From positions 434,001 to 498,000 of the forward strand of contig JAVXUO010000587.1 in NCBI GenBank assembly GCA_033065855.1: a stretch of DNA of 64,000 bases. Direction: 5' to 3'. Position numbers and translations under genes: made by a program. How positions within the stretch are numbered: position 1 is the stretch's first letter; the number at the start of each line of letters is the position of its first letter. The stretch comes from Escallonia rubra. Lineage: Eukaryota; Streptophyta; Magnoliopsida; Escalloniales; Escalloniaceae. Positions 59,916 to 64,000 of the stretch are shown piece after piece. The notes beneath the pieces were generated by a model that ran no database searches, was not told the DNA's origin, and was given only the letters and a program-made list of their open reading frames with translations.

Positions 59916-61687
59916 AAGTTCACTAGAAATTACTATCCCAAATCTGAAGCAGCAAACTGAAACAAACAGCAAGATCGCGAAAACAAGAAAAATGAAAAAC
60001 AAAAACAAAAGAATCAAAATAAACACAAAATTGTTTACTCTACAACCTTACGCGAGTAGGTCGCACTAGGTCCTGCAATCCGGTGAACGGAAATAAACCA
60101 TTTATGACGGCAATGCGGGCTACAGTCAGGTCGGCCGTCTCCACTGTTGGTTCGGCTGTAGAGTTAGGGCCACAGTCCGGCAAAACTTTGCACGTGTTAA
60201 TAAAAATGTAATTAATTAAGCTAAGTGAAACTTATCATTTTTATATAAGAAATTGTGTCTATCTTCTTACCATTCGAATAACGGTTAAAATATTATTTTT
60301 ACTTAGACCCTTGCATCCGCTCCGATCCACAGTCCAACCATTGTGGAACAGGAAAATACCAAGTTCTTAATTAACATGTATCTAACTTTATGGCAGGAAA
60401 TTATTTACTCTCCTCTCGATTAGATTTAACACTAGCGTTTACCGTTTGCGGCACAGATAATGTCCGTATACGTACAAGTTATAAGATCGCAGTAGATGAC
60501 ATTGCAAATCAAAGGACGCATCCGGAGAGAGTGAAATAGAGAAAATATCAGAGATGGTTAGATAAAATTAAGAAAAAGGAGCTATACATGTAGTTATTAT
60601 GTAATAATGTATAGAGTGGGGCTTGTAGAAAGAAAGCATTAGGAGGTAGGTTTGAAATTGAAATGACTTTATTGACCTTCATTAATTTTTTTGTAGAGAG
60701 ATATAATGATGTCAAGAAGTAGAATAAATGGTACAATTGTAAGTTCAAAAATAATTTTAGCACAAGAATATTCTCCCTAACAATAGTGTAGATAACCCAA
60801 ACCTTAAAAGTTGTGCCAAACACTTTTTACTCCAAAAAGATGAAAAGGAAACCTTGACCATGTATGGTAAACGTCTTGTTTTCTCTTTTCGTTTTAAGAA
60901 ACAAAAAATAATTATTTTATAATTATTGTTTGCCGCCACAGACCGGCACTCCATTGTCACCACTCACCAGCCTCCACCATCTGCCACGTGCCACTCCATT
61001 GTCACCACTAACCGACCTCCACCATCTGCTAGGTGCCATCCACCCATCAGCTCATCCCGCTTACGCCACCTACACCGCCCACTGCCTCATCCCATTAAAA
61101 CACTTCGTATACAGTGTATCCTTTGATTTTTCTAAAGTCATTTTGAGAACACTTACCACACGTACCACCGTTCTAGACAAACCTATGACTCTATCAAGCA
61201 GCATTACACTGGTGTCCCAATCGGAATATGACAATGTTTTTATTCAATTGGTTTTTCCTACGCTACTCGAATAAAGAGTTATTCGGGGACTTGGAAGAAT
61301 ACCGGATGGGCTAGGCAAACATGACCGATTTCGAAGAACTAGACGTGGTTTCGAGATGACTTTCCTTGATGAGTGGACTTGCATGTCCAGCTCCGAATCA
61401 ACCATTAATGTTTCAGGCAGTAGTTGTAGATGTTGTTAAAGGTGGCAAGAGGTGTGGCGTGGCACAATGCAACTGATATTTAAGCAAGTCTAAGTGTAAA
61501 AAATGTTTGGAGGTCAATAGAGTTTTGGGAGCACAATTATGACGTAAAGAGGATGGGAGATTTCAGGGTCAATTGTAGCATTTGGTATCACTATTTTCGG
61601 TTGGATAAATTGCACTAAACCCCCTGAGGTTTATACTGGTTCTCATATAAGACTCTGAATTTTTAATTTTAACAACTAACACCTTAG
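59916..61687. other. Intergenic, no gene seen
   Basis: AT-rich sequence outside the CRK array. It contains an A-rich stretch (about 59,960-60,030), a roughly 46-bp tandem pair near 60,950-61,040 that creates a proline/serine-rich open frame, and near 61,605-61,680 the word ACTAAACCCCCTGAGGTTT, often seen at repeat ends. None of it supports a gene. Confidence 0.45.
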
Positions 61688-62020
61688 TGTTGAAGATTTT
61701 GTAAAAAAGAACAGAGTATGGATAGGCACATAGAATTCAATAAGGAAATCATGCACAAAACACAGCAGAGAGATAGATTCTGGAAAAGTATTATCTCTTC
61801 TTATTCATGGAAAGCTACACACTGACTTCTTAAATAGAAAAATACATAACTGAAAATCCCTACAAGTTCTCAACTCACTAACAAACTTATCCTATAAAGA
61901 CTCCACTACCTGCTAACCAAATTGACTACGTCAAAGAACTCTGATGCACTACTGAATTGCAGAGAAAATAGGAACTAATAACTGTCAAAAGCAAAAGGTA
62001 AGATGCACTAATTTTTCACA
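61688..62020 (-). repeat. 3' LTR of the Ty1-copia element
   Basis: 333 bp, TG...CA ends, directly after the polypurine tract. The coding frame overlaps its first 13 bases. Confidence 0.85.
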
Positions 62021-64000
62021 CTCCCCCTTAGTGCATGCTTACGGTCAAGCATACCAAGTGCAGCTCTAAACCTTTCAAACTTGGATTCTGCCAATGCCTT
62101 CGTAAAGAGATCTGCGACTTGATTACTTGTACGAACACTATCCAACTTGATATCCTGACTTAGCACCTTCTCTCGCACAAAATGATGACGAACTTCAATG
62201 TGCTTTGTCCGACCATGAAATACAGGATTTGAAGCAAGTTTAATAGCACTTTCATTGTCACAGTGAATTGGTACTGCATAATCCACTTTCTTGGAAATAT
62301 CACTGATCAACCGTTTCAACCAAATGCATTCTTGCGTGGCCATAGTTGCGGCGATGTATTCCGCTTCAGTGCTGGAAAGAGCAACACTAGGTTGCTTCTT
62401 ACTACACCAGGAAATAGCTGCTGATCCCATATTAAAACAATAGCCTGTAGTAGAATGCCGATCATTTTCATCGCCTGCCCAATCGGCGTCACTAAAGCCA
62501 CTGAGCAGAAAATTTCCACCCTTTTTGTACATTAGACCATATCCAAGAGATCCTTTTACATAACGCATTATCCTCTTTGCAGCATCCAGGTGAGGAGTCC
62601 TTGGAGTCTGCATGAATTGAGAGATCACCCCAACAGGGTAAGCAATATCCGGCCTTGTGATAGTTAAATAAATCAAACTACCAACAAGTTGTCGAAACTT
62701 CCTTGCGTCCTTCAGTAGTTGTCCTTCACCTTTCTTTAACTTGAGATAAGGCTCCATAGGAGTAGCCATTTCTTTCGCCTCCCCCATGCTAAAACGCTCC
62801 AGCAAACTTTTAGCATATCCCTTCTGAGATACGAAAAACCCATCTTCCGACCTTTCAACTTCTAAGCCCAGGAAACATCCAACTTCGCCCAAATTCTTCA
62901 TTTCAAAACGAATGGACAAGTCATTCTTTAAACGCGAAATTTCATCCTCATTGTCTCCTGTGATGATCATGTCATCCACATACAAGAGAACCACCACACG
63001 CTTACCAGATTCCATCTTTACAAACATACTAGATTCGGAATCTGAAATCTTAAAACCACAGAAAGTAAGATATTGAGCAATCTTACCATACCATGCACGC
63101 GGAGCTTGCTTTAGACCGTACAAAGCCTTCTTCAACCGACAAACATGATGGGGAAACTGCTTAGAGATGAAACCTTGGGGTTGCTCCATAAAAACTTCAC
63201 GATCTAACTCGCCATAAAGAAATGCGTTCTTTACATCAAGTTGCCATAACTTCCAACCTTTGCAAGCTGCTAAAGAGATAATTGCTCTTACTGTGACCAT
63301 CTTGGCTACTGGGCTGAAAGTCTCCTCGTAATCTAACCCATAACTTTGTGAAAATCCGCGAGCAACAAGTCGAGCTTTGCACCTATCAACCGTTCCATCT
63401 GCTGTCTTTTTCAATTTGTAAACCCATTTGCAGGTTACGGGTTCACAGTCTTTAGACTTTGGCACAAGCTCCCACGTCTCGTTCTTCATTAATGCAGTAA
63501 TTTCTTCTTGCATAGCTACTTCCCATTTTGAGATACCTCTCGCTTCATCGTAGCAACAAGGTTCACTGCCATTTATTGCTCCAACAAGGAAACAAGAAGT
63601 CACACTACACTGATTTAAGCCAACTTCATAATCTTTGAAGTAATCAGGTTGCCTTCTTTCCCTTGTTGACCTTCTCAAGGTGGACATAGTATGTCCATCA
63701 TTATCAAAGTTTGAAGACACCGAAACATTATCTGGAGTGTCTTCAATCTGCCTTATAGGTGAGGAAGGAGTACTAGTTTCAGGAAGAAACTGAGCACTTT
63801 CAACACCTTTGGGAAATGATGACACCTCATCAAATACCACATCTCTAGAAGTGAGAAACTTCTTGGTTTCTGGATCCATGCATCTCCAACCTTTCCTACG
63901 TGAATCATAGCCAACAAATATGCATTTCTTTGCTTTTGGGTCTAACTTGGTTCTATTAGATTTTGGAATGTGAACATAACAGATAGAACCAAACACCCTA
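61688..64000 (-). mobile_element. Ty1-copia retrotransposon, 3' half, runs off the window
   Basis: Read on the minus strand. The visible coding part (63,996-62,008, open throughout) begins in the integrase C-terminal region, then reverse transcriptase (LDVKNAFLYGEL, YVDDMI) and RNase H (FSDADWAGD, ALSSTEAEYIAA, HCDNESAIKLA). A polypurine tract AAGGGGGAG precedes a 333-bp 3' LTR (62,020-61,688) starting TGTGAA and ending CAACA. The candidate target duplication base block is CTTAG at 61,683-61,687; its partner is outside the window. The visible part looks whole; completeness of the element and age cannot be judged. Lineage not assigned. Confidence 0.9.

Noticed and set aside
60926-61274. Two overlapping Pro/Ser/His-rich ORFs
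   Set aside because: Driven by a short tandem duplication; no domain or splice context.
61605-61687. Possible end of another DNA repeat next to the Ty1-copia LTR
   Set aside because: Only one end-like word is seen and no boundaries can be defined.

Overview
This is plant nuclear DNA, almost certainly from a eudicot. It holds spliced genes with short AT-rich introns, cysteine-rich receptor-like kinases (CRKs, two DUF26/Gnk2 domains plus a Ser/Thr kinase), Ty1-copia elements, solo LTRs of Gypsy type, a Helitron and several MITEs. The species cannot be named from sequence alone. All host genes recognised here are CRKs on the minus strand, so each gene reads from high to low coordinates.

Layout. 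0.1-3.1 kb: CRK0, whose kinase is cut or interrupted near the window edge. 3.9-5.35 kb: CRK relics. 6.1-12.0 kb: CRK1. 13.6-14.4 kb: DUF26 relic P1. 14.7-19.9 kb: CRK2. 20.9-27.4 kb: three solo LTRs, one inside another, and a Stowaway-like MITE. 27.5 to about 39.5 kb: a degenerate minus-strand Helitron with RPA-like and PIF1-helicase pieces, a probable captured glutathione S-transferase fragment, a 603-bp tandem duplication and a nested, broken Ty1-copia element. 39.6-53.05 kb: a second, shortened copy of the left array (relic P2, CRK0', relics, CRK3, old solo LTR, MITE). 53.8-54.6 kb: relic P3. 54.9-58.7 kb: CRK4. 61.7-64 kb: the end of another Ty1-copia element running off the window.

Main result. 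Four complete CRK models could be built exon by exon with canonical splice sites, and each totals an exact multiple of three: CRK1 677 aa, CRK2 666 aa, CRK3 681 aa, CRK4 665 aa. CRK4 uses a 'type I' first exon directly next to its membrane exon. In CRK1, CRK2 and CRK3 that type I exon is broken or truncated. A different, intact 'type II' double-DUF26 exon lies 2-3 kb upstream and ends in the same splice phase. The simplest reading is that the extracellular sensor was swapped by exon replacement, leaving the old sensor exon as a fossil inside intron 1.

History. The right array (40.2-53.05 kb) matches 0.96-6.13 kb joined to 14.7-27.47 kb. The join falls inside the last exon of CRK3, so CRK3 is a CRK1/CRK2 recombinant at its C-terminus. 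Two roughly 2.15-kb solo LTRs and the Helitron occur only in the left copy. The right copy keeps their empty sites, so they are younger than the duplication or were absent from the copied haplotype. CRKs of this type are generally plasma-membrane kinases linked to immunity, redox and stress signalling; any specific role here is inference.
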